NCBI RefSeq assembly: GCF_042219855.1
Contig: NZ_JBHJHP010000005.1
Location: 372,001-436,000, forward strand
Direction: 5' to 3'
Origin: JBHJHP01 sp042219855
Lineage (GTDB): Bacteria > Bacteroidota > Bacteroidia > Bacteroidales > UBA5342
Length of the DNA: 64,000 nucleotides
Of the stretch, positions 11,401-19,846 are shown piece by piece; positions within the stretch are counted from its first letter, which is position 1, and each line of letters opens with the position of its first letter. The translations under genes were made by a program, and so were the position numbers. The notes under the pieces are model-generated. The model did no database searches and had not been told where the DNA came from. It saw nothing but the letters and a program-made list of their open reading frames with translations.

Positions 11401-11649
11401 TTCAGATGTAACGGTTAAAATATCATCATAGGATTTAACTTTTATTGAAAAGGTACCATCCTCCTTTGTTATGGCAGATGAATAGTTTGCGTCGTTTATG
11501 GATGCCACCTGTATGGGTTGCATTGTTTCTCCGTTAAACACTGTTCCGGTAACAGTAAAGGATTCCTGCGTATCGTTATTCTGGGCGGAAATATAGAATA
11601 CGCCGAACATTAAAAATAAAATAGATAGAATATTTCTTAAGTGTGTCAT
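8497..11649 (-). CDS. SusC/RagA-family TonB-dependent receptor (second pair)
   Basis: A 1050-residue outer-membrane importer. Order: signal peptide 1-22 (ends YISAQ), a carboxypeptidase-regulatory-like domain at about 30-105 (VTGTVFNGETMQPIQVASI), then the plug at about 140-260 with the SusC hallmark GLNVITRDGNPGSGSDLFLR, NKPLVIVDGMIYD and IENITVIKDAAAIYGAKASN, then a beta-barrel to the C-terminal aromatic/Leu end (FFVGVRVKL). With SusD it forms a pedal-bin transporter powered by TonB. Compared with the first SusC at 16597-19839 it is shorter and its linker between regulatory domain and plug is divergent. It starts 16 nt after a FAS1 lipoprotein gene and is followed by SusD, so it is translated as part of the same operon. 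Confidence 0.95.
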   Translation of the reverse strand: MTHLRNILSILFLMFGVFYISAQNNDTQESFTVTGTVFNGETMQPIQVASINDANYSSAITKEDGTFSIKVKSYDDILTVTSEGFQTREIILGGRETVDIYLYETGFNSFDQEVRLADYSKPLAYSTHALGIVENKTSYFDASKKGATSAESTFDGKIAGLNVITRDGNPGSGSDLFLRGYSSLNATNKPLVIVDGMIYDIGEYGTPLISGDRSNAFAGIDADDIENITVIKDAAAIYGAKASNGVILITTNHATEQVNQITFSMNGGLNMAPKNIPLMEADDYRIYLNEMLLSAGLSTDSVSRLPFMNNDPSNYDYAKYHNNTDWQKEVFANSYSSNYGVLIKGGDDVALYALSVNYMDYNGTIKNTDFSRFNMRFNSDINISKIFTLNTNISFNYNDRKLKSGSGITTTDNPLFAARIKSPFFYPNQIDGGIITPVLADYDALGVSNPVAIVNEMEQQSLDYRIFGSFNFNVKLSDHLTISDLIGLSFNKSREKVFIPGYGISPEVTEIGIVYNKMMERVLKHSAVNNDFRIRYNNNFNGYHSLVAVAGARLNMNQTEEDWGSDFNSASDQFRTIGQGTARFRNNGGYIGDWNNITYYALGEYAFKKKYFVTVNMALDGSSKFGSQADGIKLHNHQFGFFPSVAGAWLITSEPFMKNVTLLDLFKIRASYGITGNDDIGFYATKKYYTTQRLLAAKGLVRGNIWNPELKWETNKKTNLGVDLALLRNRISLSADYYMNTTDDMLEYIPVEYFTGFDYVLANNGSFNTKGMDLSLNARIINSKLKWDLGITYSKYQTEVTAVNDGRNVTGVYGASILTEVGQQLGVFYGFKTSGVYASQSAAESAGLEALLPNTSTMAFRAGDVIFEDYKADGIIDNQDMQVIGDPTPDFFGSVNTRLQWKAFTLDASLAFSYGNDVFNYLRYQLESMQNFNNQTQAVINRWTYDGQVTSIPKAEFADPIGNSRFSDRWIEDGSYARLRDVTLTYKLPFKANFLKGSEVYVTGINLLTLTEYKGLDPEFSLSNSPLTRGIDVGMTPQVQSFFVGVRVKL

Positions 11650-11665
11650 AATTACGGGTTATTTT

Positions 11666-13207
11666 TTAATTGAACACAGGAACCATTTTAATATAATCAA
11701 CCACGACGGCCTGGGAACGACGAAATCTACCATCAGCATCCCTGTCGTCAGGTATTATTTGAAGAAACAAATCTCTTATCGTTGAGAATTTTGTTGATCC
11801 AAGGAATACTTCCGGAGCATTAAAATAAGTTGAATCTGTAACGGCAACTGCTTCTGCCCCAGCGATTATTGCAGGTGGTCCAAAAACAGGATTACCTAAA
11901 TTGTATCCTTGCATTACCACTGTAGCTAAACTTTGTTTTAGAGTATCTGTGTCTGACTTTGGATATCGAAAAGAAACATTAAAATCATTTATAGCCTTCC
12001 AGTAACAGTTATATCTTACAGAAGAAACTTCACCTGCATGAAGAATTAACCCACCTAAGTGAGCATTACTGACGTGATTATCTAATACAAAATCGTAGCC
12101 CCCGGAAGCTTGCCCTTTTATTCTTAAATTGCCGGCAGGAGCTCCACCTTCAGCAAACCATTTAAATTCAGTTTCACCTTCAACAATAATAGGCTGTATC
12201 TTATCAGCTAATTCAACTGCACAATCACTCAGTATAAACACATTCCCATTACTGACTTTGTAAGTTGATACTATGGCTGAAGGATTAACCGGAATTCTGA
12301 CGTTATCAGGTGAATATACTTCAGCAGGAATATTGTCCTTATTGTATGTTGTCGTCACCACGTAATCTTTCAGGACTTTCATCTTGGCTACTGCAACATT
12401 ATTCAGACTGTCGGTAACAGTTGAACCGGAAAATGCTTTAAAATAAGGTTTAAACTTATTGTATTCTGAATCAAATACCTGGTCTTCAACAATAAACACC
12501 GTAAATGTTGAATCTTCACTTCTTAAGTCTGTGACTGTTTCCAGAAAAGGGTTCTGCCACACCATTCCTGAAATGGTATCATAAACCGGTCGTCCGTCAT
12601 CTGTCCATCCGGTCTGTGTAGCCACATCGGGATTGAAATACACACCGGATAATGAGTTGAGGTAAGCGGTTTGTTTGTATGTGGCACCTAACATTTCAAT
12701 ATACTGCCACGCATTTAACCTTAGTTTTATCGGTTCATTAATCACATGCAGTACACCGTTCCTGGCCGGAATATTCTTATCGTCCGATACCATGACGTCA
12801 TCAATCATATCGTTTTCCTGATCAATAAATAAAACCTTACCTCCAAACATTTTCACTCTTTTGGAAGCATTCCCTCTATCGTATACATATTTACCGAGGG
12901 TAAAATGGTTACTCAGGAAAGAGCGAAGGCTGTCTGCGTCTCCCGTAACAGCCGGATCGGCCATAGCCATGGCGTCGTTATCCGGTGCCCACACTGTCAT
13001 GATCTGCATTTTGGCTAATTCCTGATCCAGCCCCGTACTTTTTAAAGCTGCCACAAAGGATGAAAAGCGTGACTGACCTTCTAAAATTTCAACTATCGTT
13101 TGTTTTGCTGTACTGTCATTAACTTTAACGTGACTTTCCCATGCATCGGTACATGCCCAGATACCAAGAATGAAAAGTAGCAGCAATGATTTTAACCTAA
13201 AGTTCAT
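11666..13207 (-). CDS. Fasciclin (FAS1) domain lipoprotein with C-terminal beta-sandwich
   Basis: A 513-residue predicted outer-membrane lipoprotein (signal peptide with Cys19 in LGIWACTDAWE). FAS1 features begin at about 38 (TIVEILEGQSRFSSFVAALKSTG, MTVWAPDNDAM) and close at about 155-165 (NGVLHVINEPIKL). A second, less regular FAS1-like unit spans about 165-335 (SNGNVFILSDCAVELADKI near its end). The last 170 residues are beta-rich and end in VVVDYIKMVPVFN, resembling the terminal strand of jelly-roll carbohydrate-binding modules. FAS1 domains mediate adhesion or protein/glycan contacts; a role as surface glycan-binding protein for the adjacent SusC/D is my inference. It lies 40 nt after another FAS1 gene and 16 nt before SusC. 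Confidence 0.8.
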   Translation of the reverse strand: MNFRLKSLLLLFILGIWACTDAWESHVKVNDSTAKQTIVEILEGQSRFSSFVAALKSTGLDQELAKMQIMTVWAPDNDAMAMADPAVTGDADSLRSFLSNHFTLGKYVYDRGNASKRVKMFGGKVLFIDQENDMIDDVMVSDDKNIPARNGVLHVINEPIKLRLNAWQYIEMLGATYKQTAYLNSLSGVYFNPDVATQTGWTDDGRPVYDTISGMVWQNPFLETVTDLRSEDSTFTVFIVEDQVFDSEYNKFKPYFKAFSGSTVTDSLNNVAVAKMKVLKDYVVTTTYNKDNIPAEVYSPDNVRIPVNPSAIVSTYKVSNGNVFILSDCAVELADKIQPIIVEGETEFKWFAEGGAPAGNLRIKGQASGGYDFVLDNHVSNAHLGGLILHAGEVSSVRYNCYWKAINDFNVSFRYPKSDTDTLKQSLATVVMQGYNLGNPVFGPPAIIAGAEAVAVTDSTYFNAPEVFLGSTKFSTIRDLFLQIIPDDRDADGRFRRSQAVVVDYIKMVPVFN

Positions 13208-13247
13208 ATTTTGTGTTTATTTAATGTATAAATAATTGAAATTTAAA

Positions 13248-15038
13248 CTATTCGAATGTTCCCTGAGGTGGTAAATCTTCCTGATACACCATAGAGTTAT
13301 CATCTGTGTTTGGTTTTGGCCAAACCTGATCTTCCTCAACCGGAATAATATGTATTTGATCCAGCCACAATTCGTTGCCCGCATAGGCACTGATGGCGAC
13401 AAATTTAATCCAGTGCCTACCAGTTGTAGAGAATTCAATGGTACCTGCAAGCTGGCCTGTATATCTGCTGGCCCGGATACCTGCTGAATAATTCTGTGCC
13501 AGCGAATCTGCCGGATTGTAAGGATAACGTTTAAATCCTCTCAATTCCAGTTCGCCATCGGATTCACTGTTATTCAGTGTTTCACTGTTATCTATAATAA
13601 TCGGGAGCTTTTCATCATCAACGTATACAAAAAAGATTGGCTTTCTTCGTCCAGAAGACGGATATACATTTCTTGTACAGATCCAGATCTTATAGCTTCC
13701 CTTCACAACAATTGGCGTTCTGAATTGTATCCATTTGATAACTTCAGGACGGATATAGGCCTGAAGACGGTCATTTAATACATTTCCGCCGTAATCACCT
13801 GCCGGTGCATTGTAATAGATGGTATAGTTTTCAGGATACCACTGAATATCAGCCAGCTGTCCCATTTCGAGATTTACACCCTGCTTTCTGTAGACACCCG
13901 GTATTTTCTTGATCTCGAACTGATCAGTCACTTCCCAGTGAATTCTGGATGGATATCTCACTTTGATAAAGAAATCTGCTGTCATAGAATGAAACACGCC
14001 ATTATTCGCTGTGTTATCCGAAGCATCCCTGTCTATGGCATACCCTTTTTCCACAACACCCCTGAATTCATCTTCGTTAACCAGTACTTCAGATCCGTCA
14101 ACTTTTATCGTTATCACCTCTAAAGGTGCTTTTGTAAAATAACCTGCAGTGGAATTTATAGATGCGAAATCCGATACATACATTAATGTACTGTCAAGAA
14201 TGTGATAAGCCATATGAAGGTAGAGACTGTCCATTGGATTGGTTGGGTCTCCGGTATCACTGTATTTGGCTTTCAGGTCATCATAACTGTTTATACCCGA
14301 GGCAGCAAACGCATTATTAGACACGGCCATAACCGTGAACCAGCGGGTCACTTTTACCTCGTCTCCCTGTTCATAATTGAAGTTGAAATCATCTTCAGTT
14401 AACCGGAGATTTAACGTATCAAACCAGTTGGTTGCCTTCAGAGCATCGGTAAAAATGCTGAAATCGGGATTGGCTTCGAGTTGTTCCGCTATGGTAGGTG
14501 TAATCGGGTCAAGAACCGACTCTACAGAATGAACGATACCATTCAGCATCCGGTTATCCGCACTTTTAATCGTGGCATACTTATTAACCTTATATACAGC
14601 CGATCCACCCTCGAGGTATGTTTTTGTCGTTAAATACTGACCATACATATTTGCCGTCTGTAAACGACCATCCACAAAATCAGTTGTCGGTATGGTATCT
14701 ATGATGATGTGATAGCGCACCAGATCTCTCATTTCCTGTGCGGAGAAATCATCGATGGATGACACGCCTTTTTCCTGGAAATATTTCTCAAATGCAGCAT
14801 TTGTAGGTGCAAAACATGTATATGTACCATACGCCTTTAAAAAGGCTATGGAATTGGATTTTTCCAGCAAATCGTAAAACGTGGAAAATTCATTAGGATT
14901 CTGCTCCAGATACTCACCAATAAGAATCTGGTAATTCGTTCTGATATTGTATTCGGGAGTACCACAACTATTCAATATAGATGCAGCTACCAAAGCTACC
15001 AGTACGACTCCTAAACTGAACCAATTTTTAGTTTTCAT
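13248..15038 (-). CDS. Fasciclin (FAS1) domain lipoprotein, two FAS1 units plus beta-sandwich
   Basis: The frame is open from 15116, but that would overlap the preceding SusD gene (stop 15064). The Met at 15038 begins a lipoprotein signal peptide (MKTKNWFSLGVVLVALVAAS, Cys25 in LNSCGTPEYN) and is preferred; Met at 15059 is an alternative. The product of about 596 residues has a first FAS1 unit (NEFSTFYDLLEKS, YTCFAPTNAAFEKYF, NGIVHSVESVLDPI) and a second (DFSIFTDALKATNWF, TVMAVSNNAFAA, NGVFHSMTADFFI), then about 220 residues of beta-rich sequence ending in ELWLDQIHIIPVEED. This tail resembles the end of the neighbouring FAS1 protein. Probably on the cell surface and working with the two SusC/D pairs; direct glycan contact is inferred, not shown. 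Confidence 0.82.
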   Translation of the reverse strand: MKTKNWFSLGVVLVALVAASILNSCGTPEYNIRTNYQILIGEYLEQNPNEFSTFYDLLEKSNSIAFLKAYGTYTCFAPTNAAFEKYFQEKGVSSIDDFSAQEMRDLVRYHIIIDTIPTTDFVDGRLQTANMYGQYLTTKTYLEGGSAVYKVNKYATIKSADNRMLNGIVHSVESVLDPITPTIAEQLEANPDFSIFTDALKATNWFDTLNLRLTEDDFNFNYEQGDEVKVTRWFTVMAVSNNAFAASGINSYDDLKAKYSDTGDPTNPMDSLYLHMAYHILDSTLMYVSDFASINSTAGYFTKAPLEVITIKVDGSEVLVNEDEFRGVVEKGYAIDRDASDNTANNGVFHSMTADFFIKVRYPSRIHWEVTDQFEIKKIPGVYRKQGVNLEMGQLADIQWYPENYTIYYNAPAGDYGGNVLNDRLQAYIRPEVIKWIQFRTPIVVKGSYKIWICTRNVYPSSGRRKPIFFVYVDDEKLPIIIDNSETLNNSESDGELELRGFKRYPYNPADSLAQNYSAGIRASRYTGQLAGTIEFSTTGRHWIKFVAISAYAGNELWLDQIHIIPVEEDQVWPKPNTDDNSMVYQEDLPPQGTFE

Positions 15039-15063
15039 TTCTTTAATATTTTGATTCATTAAA

Positions 15064-16566
15064 TTATTGATCTTGATAAAATTTATTCTGTTCCAATATT
15101 GGATAACCGGCATCAATTTCCTTTTGAGCTATTGGAAAGTAATGACTCAGCGTATCACCGTATTTGGTCAGAATATTCAACATTCGCTCTGCCGGTGCAC
15201 TTACGGATACCATCGTTTTAATCAGATCCATTCGTGCATAATTATCCCGCCTTGCATTTCGTAAAATATCAAACCACCGTTTTCCTTCGAATGCAAATTC
15301 TCTTGCTCTCTCATTTAAAATGTAATTTACCAGCGCATTTTTATCTGTAGGATCACCTTCATCGGATTCCTTGGTTGCGTGGGCTCTTTTTCTTATTTCT
15401 TTAATTAACGCCAGCGATTCACTCCCTCTGTCCACCTGTGCCAATGCTTCTGCCTTAAGCAGCAGAATATCGGCATATCGGTAAACCATATAATTATTCG
15501 TGGCTTCGGCCTGCTCCTTTGCTTCATATTTGTTGCGGCCAATATATTTCCACAACGAAAAGTTTCTGGAAGATTTGTATGAACATCCGTCGCCCCTTAT
15601 GTCGGCACTATCCGGGCTGGCGTAAATATCCACCGGAAAGTAAACTTCCATCATATCACTGTTTGCCTTCAGCTGCCCTTCTGTTTCAAATAAGTTAAAG
15701 AATGGATTAAGTTTGTCATCCGCAAACTCCAGTTCAAAAATTCCTTCACTGCTGTTGCCATTGACATATAAATCTTCAAACCAGAAATCATTCCGGGGCA
15801 CCAACCCGTATTTACCTGAATTTATAACTTTATCACAGGCTTCAATGCTTTGTGTGTATTGTTCGGTCCACAGATAAGCATCTGCCTGAATGGCATTAAC
15901 AGCATACTTTGTCATGCGTCCCTTATTCAACGCATTAATACCATAGTCTTCCTTTATCCACTGTTCCGCCTGATTCAGGTCAGCAAAAATCTGGTTAAAT
16001 ATTTCTGTTCTTGTACTCTTGGCTTTTCTGAATGTTTGCGCATCACTTAAGGTTGCTTCAAGCACCAGTGGAACTTCATCGAAAGCCCGTACCAGATAGA
16101 AATACATCAGAGCCCTTACGGCAAGAGCCTCACCTTTATATGCATTTAAAGCGCTTTCGGTAAAGGAATCATCAATGTTCAGCACTTCGGGTGCTTTAGC
16201 CAGCAATACATTACAATAGTTTATGGTTGTATAAAATGCATCCCAGTACACCACTTTATTGGTTGGCAGAATATCTCCGTTTCGTATATAGGTGAAATTA
16301 TCGAAACTTGTACGGTAAGGACTGATCATTTCTGCACGCAGTTCACCCCAGTAGAACATACACTCCGGAATACTGTACGAACCACCCTGTGTGTTCCCAA
16401 GCATTGACGCATAAATCCCCATCATAGCCGAATGTACATCTTCCTTTGACTGCCAGAACTCTTCAACAATGATTCCGTTTTCAGGTTCTACATACAACCA
16501 GTCTTTACAGGAACTCACTGTCAGCAAAACTGTTAATATGAGTATTATGGATTTTATTTTATTCAT
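15064..16566 (-). CDS. SusD/RagB-family outer-membrane lipoprotein (first pair)
   Basis: A 500-residue SusD-like protein. Lipoprotein signal peptide with Cys20 (LLTVSSCKDWLYVEPENG). The N-terminus carries the SusD start pattern (EEFWQSKEDVHSAMMGIYASM), the centre holds TPR-like helices (ALNAYKGEALAVRALMYFYLVRAFDEVPLV), and the C-terminus has the conserved stretch ILNERAREFAFEGKRWFDILR and ends YPIL.QNKFYQDQ. It binds oligosaccharide on the outer face and closes the SusC barrel. It follows SusC by 30 nt. The two SusD proteins in this operon differ in length (500 versus about 612 residues), which suggests different ligands or different parts of one glycan. Confidence 0.93.
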   Translation of the reverse strand: MNKIKSIILILTVLLTVSSCKDWLYVEPENGIIVEEFWQSKEDVHSAMMGIYASMLGNTQGGSYSIPECMFYWGELRAEMISPYRTSFDNFTYIRNGDILPTNKVVYWDAFYTTINYCNVLLAKAPEVLNIDDSFTESALNAYKGEALAVRALMYFYLVRAFDEVPLVLEATLSDAQTFRKAKSTRTEIFNQIFADLNQAEQWIKEDYGINALNKGRMTKYAVNAIQADAYLWTEQYTQSIEACDKVINSGKYGLVPRNDFWFEDLYVNGNSSEGIFELEFADDKLNPFFNLFETEGQLKANSDMMEVYFPVDIYASPDSADIRGDGCSYKSSRNFSLWKYIGRNKYEAKEQAEATNNYMVYRYADILLLKAEALAQVDRGSESLALIKEIRKRAHATKESDEGDPTDKNALVNYILNERAREFAFEGKRWFDILRNARRDNYARMDLIKTMVSVSAPAERMLNILTKYGDTLSHYFPIAQKEIDAGYPILEQNKFYQDQ

Positions 16567-16596
16567 GATTTTTGCCTTTTTATTTTATCCCGTAAT

Positions 16597-19500
16597 TTAA
16601 AATACGACATTCAGGTTAAACGTAAACTGTCTTGAGACCGGTGTATTGGAATCATCATACCCCACGGTATAAATTGTCCCATCCTTGGAATTGATATTGA
16701 TCTCCGGATCCTGTCCGCTGTAATTTGTAAAAGTCAGTAAATTGTTCAGAGTTGCAGATACTCTCATGCTCTGTGCTCCCATTTTTTTAGCGAAACCCTT
16801 TGGCAGGTTATAGGACAGAGAAACATACTTAAGCCTCATAAATGAGCCATCTTCCACATATCGGTCTGAACCCAGCCAGTTATAACCATAACCAATTAAA
16901 GAACGTGGAATATCGGTTTCATCACCTGGTTTTCTCCACCTTCTGAGTACTGCCTTGGTCTGGTTATCATAAGAATACATGTTTTCTCCTAACATTTTTG
17001 TACGGTTAATAATCTGATTTCCTACCCTGAAGTAAAAGTTGTACCTGAAGGAGAAATTTTTATACCCATATTCCTGACCAAATCCACCGAAAAAGTCGGG
17101 ATTGGCATCACCGAGAAGTACCACATCGCTGGCATTGATGTTACCATCATGATTTATATCCTCGTACATGGCGTCACCCAACTGGAATTCATAATTAACC
17201 TTATTGAAGTTATAAACCATGGTAATGGGTTTACCGTTGGGATCATAAATCCTGTTATCATTTTTATCCCTGGCAATCAGGTCATCCTGTGTGGTATAAA
17301 CTCCTTTATATTTATAGCCATAAAACGCTCCCGCCGGGTTGTCAATCTGAATGATATTCATATATTCTCCATTTCCGGGAGAAATGTTTCTGACAGTAGG
17401 AAATTTATCATTTACTTCCCTTAAAATATTGTAGTTTTTAGCCACATTCATATCGAATGATATCCGCCACTTCTTATTTCTAACAGGCCAGGATCTGAAA
17501 TTAAAATCCCATCCGTAGTTATCCATGGTTCCGGCATTTAAAACACTGGTAGTTGTAAAACCAGAGGATGACTGAATGGCTACGTTATATGCAAACATAT
17601 CCTCTGTTCTGTTCTTGTAGTAGTCAAAATCCACATGCAATCTGTTTTTATACATTTCCACAGTTGCACCGACATTCGTCGTTTTTAACTGCTCCCATTT
17701 CAGGTTAACCAACTTCATATCTGTGGTATAAACCGCCGGATCTCCCAGGTATCCCCACGCTACTGTATTGTAATTATTAAAGAACATACCGGTATTTCTG
17801 GGCGCATGTCCGTTCTCACCATAACTGTACCTTATCCGCAAATCATCCAGAAAGGTAAAGCGTTGCATGAACTCTTCACCCGACAAACGCCACATGAGCG
17901 AAATACTGGGAAAGGTTCCCCAACGGTTGTTGGCATCAAAGCGGGAATTACCTTCCCTCCTTAATCCAGCCATAACGATATATCTGTCCAGTAAAGAGTA
18001 ATGCATCATAGCGGTAACGCCCAATGATCTGTCGATTCCCTTTGTAGAAGAGTTTCCTAATCCACTCCCCAGGATATTGGACTCAATTGACGGATCCTGA
18101 AATAAGGACGATGCAGAGTTGGCCGTGGTTGCGTCGTAACCATAACCAATGCTTTCATTTGTCATTGCACTCAGTGAAGCAGTAATCACATGGATATCAC
18201 TGAACGATCTGTGATAACGTGCTATAGTATTGGTAAAGATATTATATGAATCGTTATCAGAGTCACCTGCACGGTTAACATAAGTATTTGTCCAGTTTAA
18301 ACCGGTTGCTATCTGTGGTAAAAATATCTTTACTTTGTTTGAGTTTACATCCAAGGAAAGATCAGATGATATCCTCAAGTATTTGTTTATATCGTAATAT
18401 ATACCAAACTGAGAACGAATCCTGTCATTTATTGTAGTTTTCTGACCGACCAGCGCCATTGCAACAGGATTATATGTTCCCATTGCAGATCCCTGGATAT
18501 TACGTTCCGGTGAAAAATAATTACCCGTTAAATTGCCGTATACATCATACTCATAAATGGACATATTTGGCATTTTCCGGTATGCAACACTTCGTATATC
18601 AGAATAATTACCATCTGTAACCCCATGCGCATATGAAAAGTCAGCGCGTAGTCTCAATTTATCAGAAATAAAATAATCCAGGTTTAAACGTGTGGTCAAA
18701 CGATTGAGGCCTGTTCCAATTGTTACTCCCTGTTGTGTCTGATAATTGGTTGAAAAGCGGTAAGTTGCCTTGGAACCACCACCATCTACAGCAAAATCTA
18801 CATTATGAATATAACCATCATGCTGAATGGCATCCATCCAGTCTGTATTCTGTCCATAATTATAATAGAAGTACGGGTCAGTCGGCTGATACAGGAATTC
18901 CTTATGCAGTTGAACATCCAGTGGCACATTATTGGTATTCATTACGGCCTCTTTAATCAGGGTGGAATATTCATCTCCGGATAAAAGCGGCAGAGCTTTA
19001 ATTTCCGGAATGAACGTACCTCTGTAAGTTAAACTTACTCTTGGTGAACGGCTTCTTACACCACGTTTTGTGGTGATAACCAGCACACCATTGGCTGCCT
19101 TGGTTCCCCACATGGCCGTTGCGGCCGCATCTTTCAGCACGGTAATTTCCTTGATGTCATCCATGGAGATATTCAGCATTTGTGAATACCCCTCTTCATT
19201 GGCTGTGGCAAAATTAAAATTCGGATCTATGTTGATCTCCAATGGAACTCCATCAACCACAATCATTGGTTTGTTATCGGCTGATAAGGTACTCACACCC
19301 CTTATTCGAATTGACATTCCTGCCCCGGGATCACCTGAGTTTGCTGCGATATCAACCCCCGCCAGTCGTCCCTGAATGGCTTCATCTATTGTTGAGGCCT
19401 GTACATTCTCAAATTCCTCTGTCGATATTTTTGAAATCGGTATTCCCAGATCCCTGTCCGGAATACTCATCAATCCCATATCTGTTCTTTTTTCTGCGAT

Positions 19501-19839
19501 AACGTCAACACCGGTAAGCTCCTTTGCGCTGATTTCAAGAACAATATTGATGGTATTACGGTCATTAATATCTATAGTCTGCTGCTTATACCCGATGAAT
19601 GAGAACTGTAACCTGTCGGATTTATCCAGTACCTCAATAGCATACTCTCCATCAAAATTTGATATGGTTCCTTTCCTGATACGGTTGTTAGCATCAATCT
19701 CCACAACGGTTACACCAGGTACGCCATTCGGTTCATCAGTAGACGTAATTTTACCCCTGATAAGAAATCCATCCTGTGCATTTACAATCTGGGATAGAAA
19801 AGCAACCTGAAATACTATTAACAATCTGATAAATTTCAT
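16597..19839 (-). CDS. SusC/RagA-family TonB-dependent receptor (first pair)
   Basis: A 1080-residue outer-membrane transporter. Signal peptide 1-21 (ends IVNAQ), a carboxypeptidase-regulatory-like domain at about 27-108 (IRGKITSTDEPNGVPGVTVV, GEYAIEVLDKSDRLQFSFIG), then the plug at about 118-245 (TIDEAIQGRLAGVDIAANSG, GAGMSIRIRGVSTL, KPMIVVDGVPLEI, ITVLKDAAATAMWGTKAANG), then the barrel with the SusC pattern SFRYNFYFRVGNQIIN and the C-terminal NLNVVF. Imports oligosaccharides across the outer membrane using TonB energy. It begins 7 nt after the four-domain FAS1 gene and is followed by its SusD partner. Confidence 0.95.
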   Translation of the reverse strand: MKFIRLLIVFQVAFLSQIVNAQDGFLIRGKITSTDEPNGVPGVTVVEIDANNRIRKGTISNFDGEYAIEVLDKSDRLQFSFIGYKQQTIDINDRNTINIVLEISAKELTGVDVIAEKRTDMGLMSIPDRDLGIPISKISTEEFENVQASTIDEAIQGRLAGVDIAANSGDPGAGMSIRIRGVSTLSADNKPMIVVDGVPLEINIDPNFNFATANEEGYSQMLNISMDDIKEITVLKDAAATAMWGTKAANGVLVITTKRGVRSRSPRVSLTYRGTFIPEIKALPLLSGDEYSTLIKEAVMNTNNVPLDVQLHKEFLYQPTDPYFYYNYGQNTDWMDAIQHDGYIHNVDFAVDGGGSKATYRFSTNYQTQQGVTIGTGLNRLTTRLNLDYFISDKLRLRADFSYAHGVTDGNYSDIRSVAYRKMPNMSIYEYDVYGNLTGNYFSPERNIQGSAMGTYNPVAMALVGQKTTINDRIRSQFGIYYDINKYLRISSDLSLDVNSNKVKIFLPQIATGLNWTNTYVNRAGDSDNDSYNIFTNTIARYHRSFSDIHVITASLSAMTNESIGYGYDATTANSASSLFQDPSIESNILGSGLGNSSTKGIDRSLGVTAMMHYSLLDRYIVMAGLRREGNSRFDANNRWGTFPSISLMWRLSGEEFMQRFTFLDDLRIRYSYGENGHAPRNTGMFFNNYNTVAWGYLGDPAVYTTDMKLVNLKWEQLKTTNVGATVEMYKNRLHVDFDYYKNRTEDMFAYNVAIQSSSGFTTTSVLNAGTMDNYGWDFNFRSWPVRNKKWRISFDMNVAKNYNILREVNDKFPTVRNISPGNGEYMNIIQIDNPAGAFYGYKYKGVYTTQDDLIARDKNDNRIYDPNGKPITMVYNFNKVNYEFQLGDAMYEDINHDGNINASDVVLLGDANPDFFGGFGQEYGYKNFSFRYNFYFRVGNQIINRTKMLGENMYSYDNQTKAVLRRWRKPGDETDIPRSLIGYGYNWLGSDRYVEDGSFMRLKYVSLSYNLPKGFAKKMGAQSMRVSATLNNLLTFTNYSGQDPEININSKDGTIYTVGYDDSNTPVSRQFTFNLNVVF

Positions 19840-19846
19840 CGTATAA

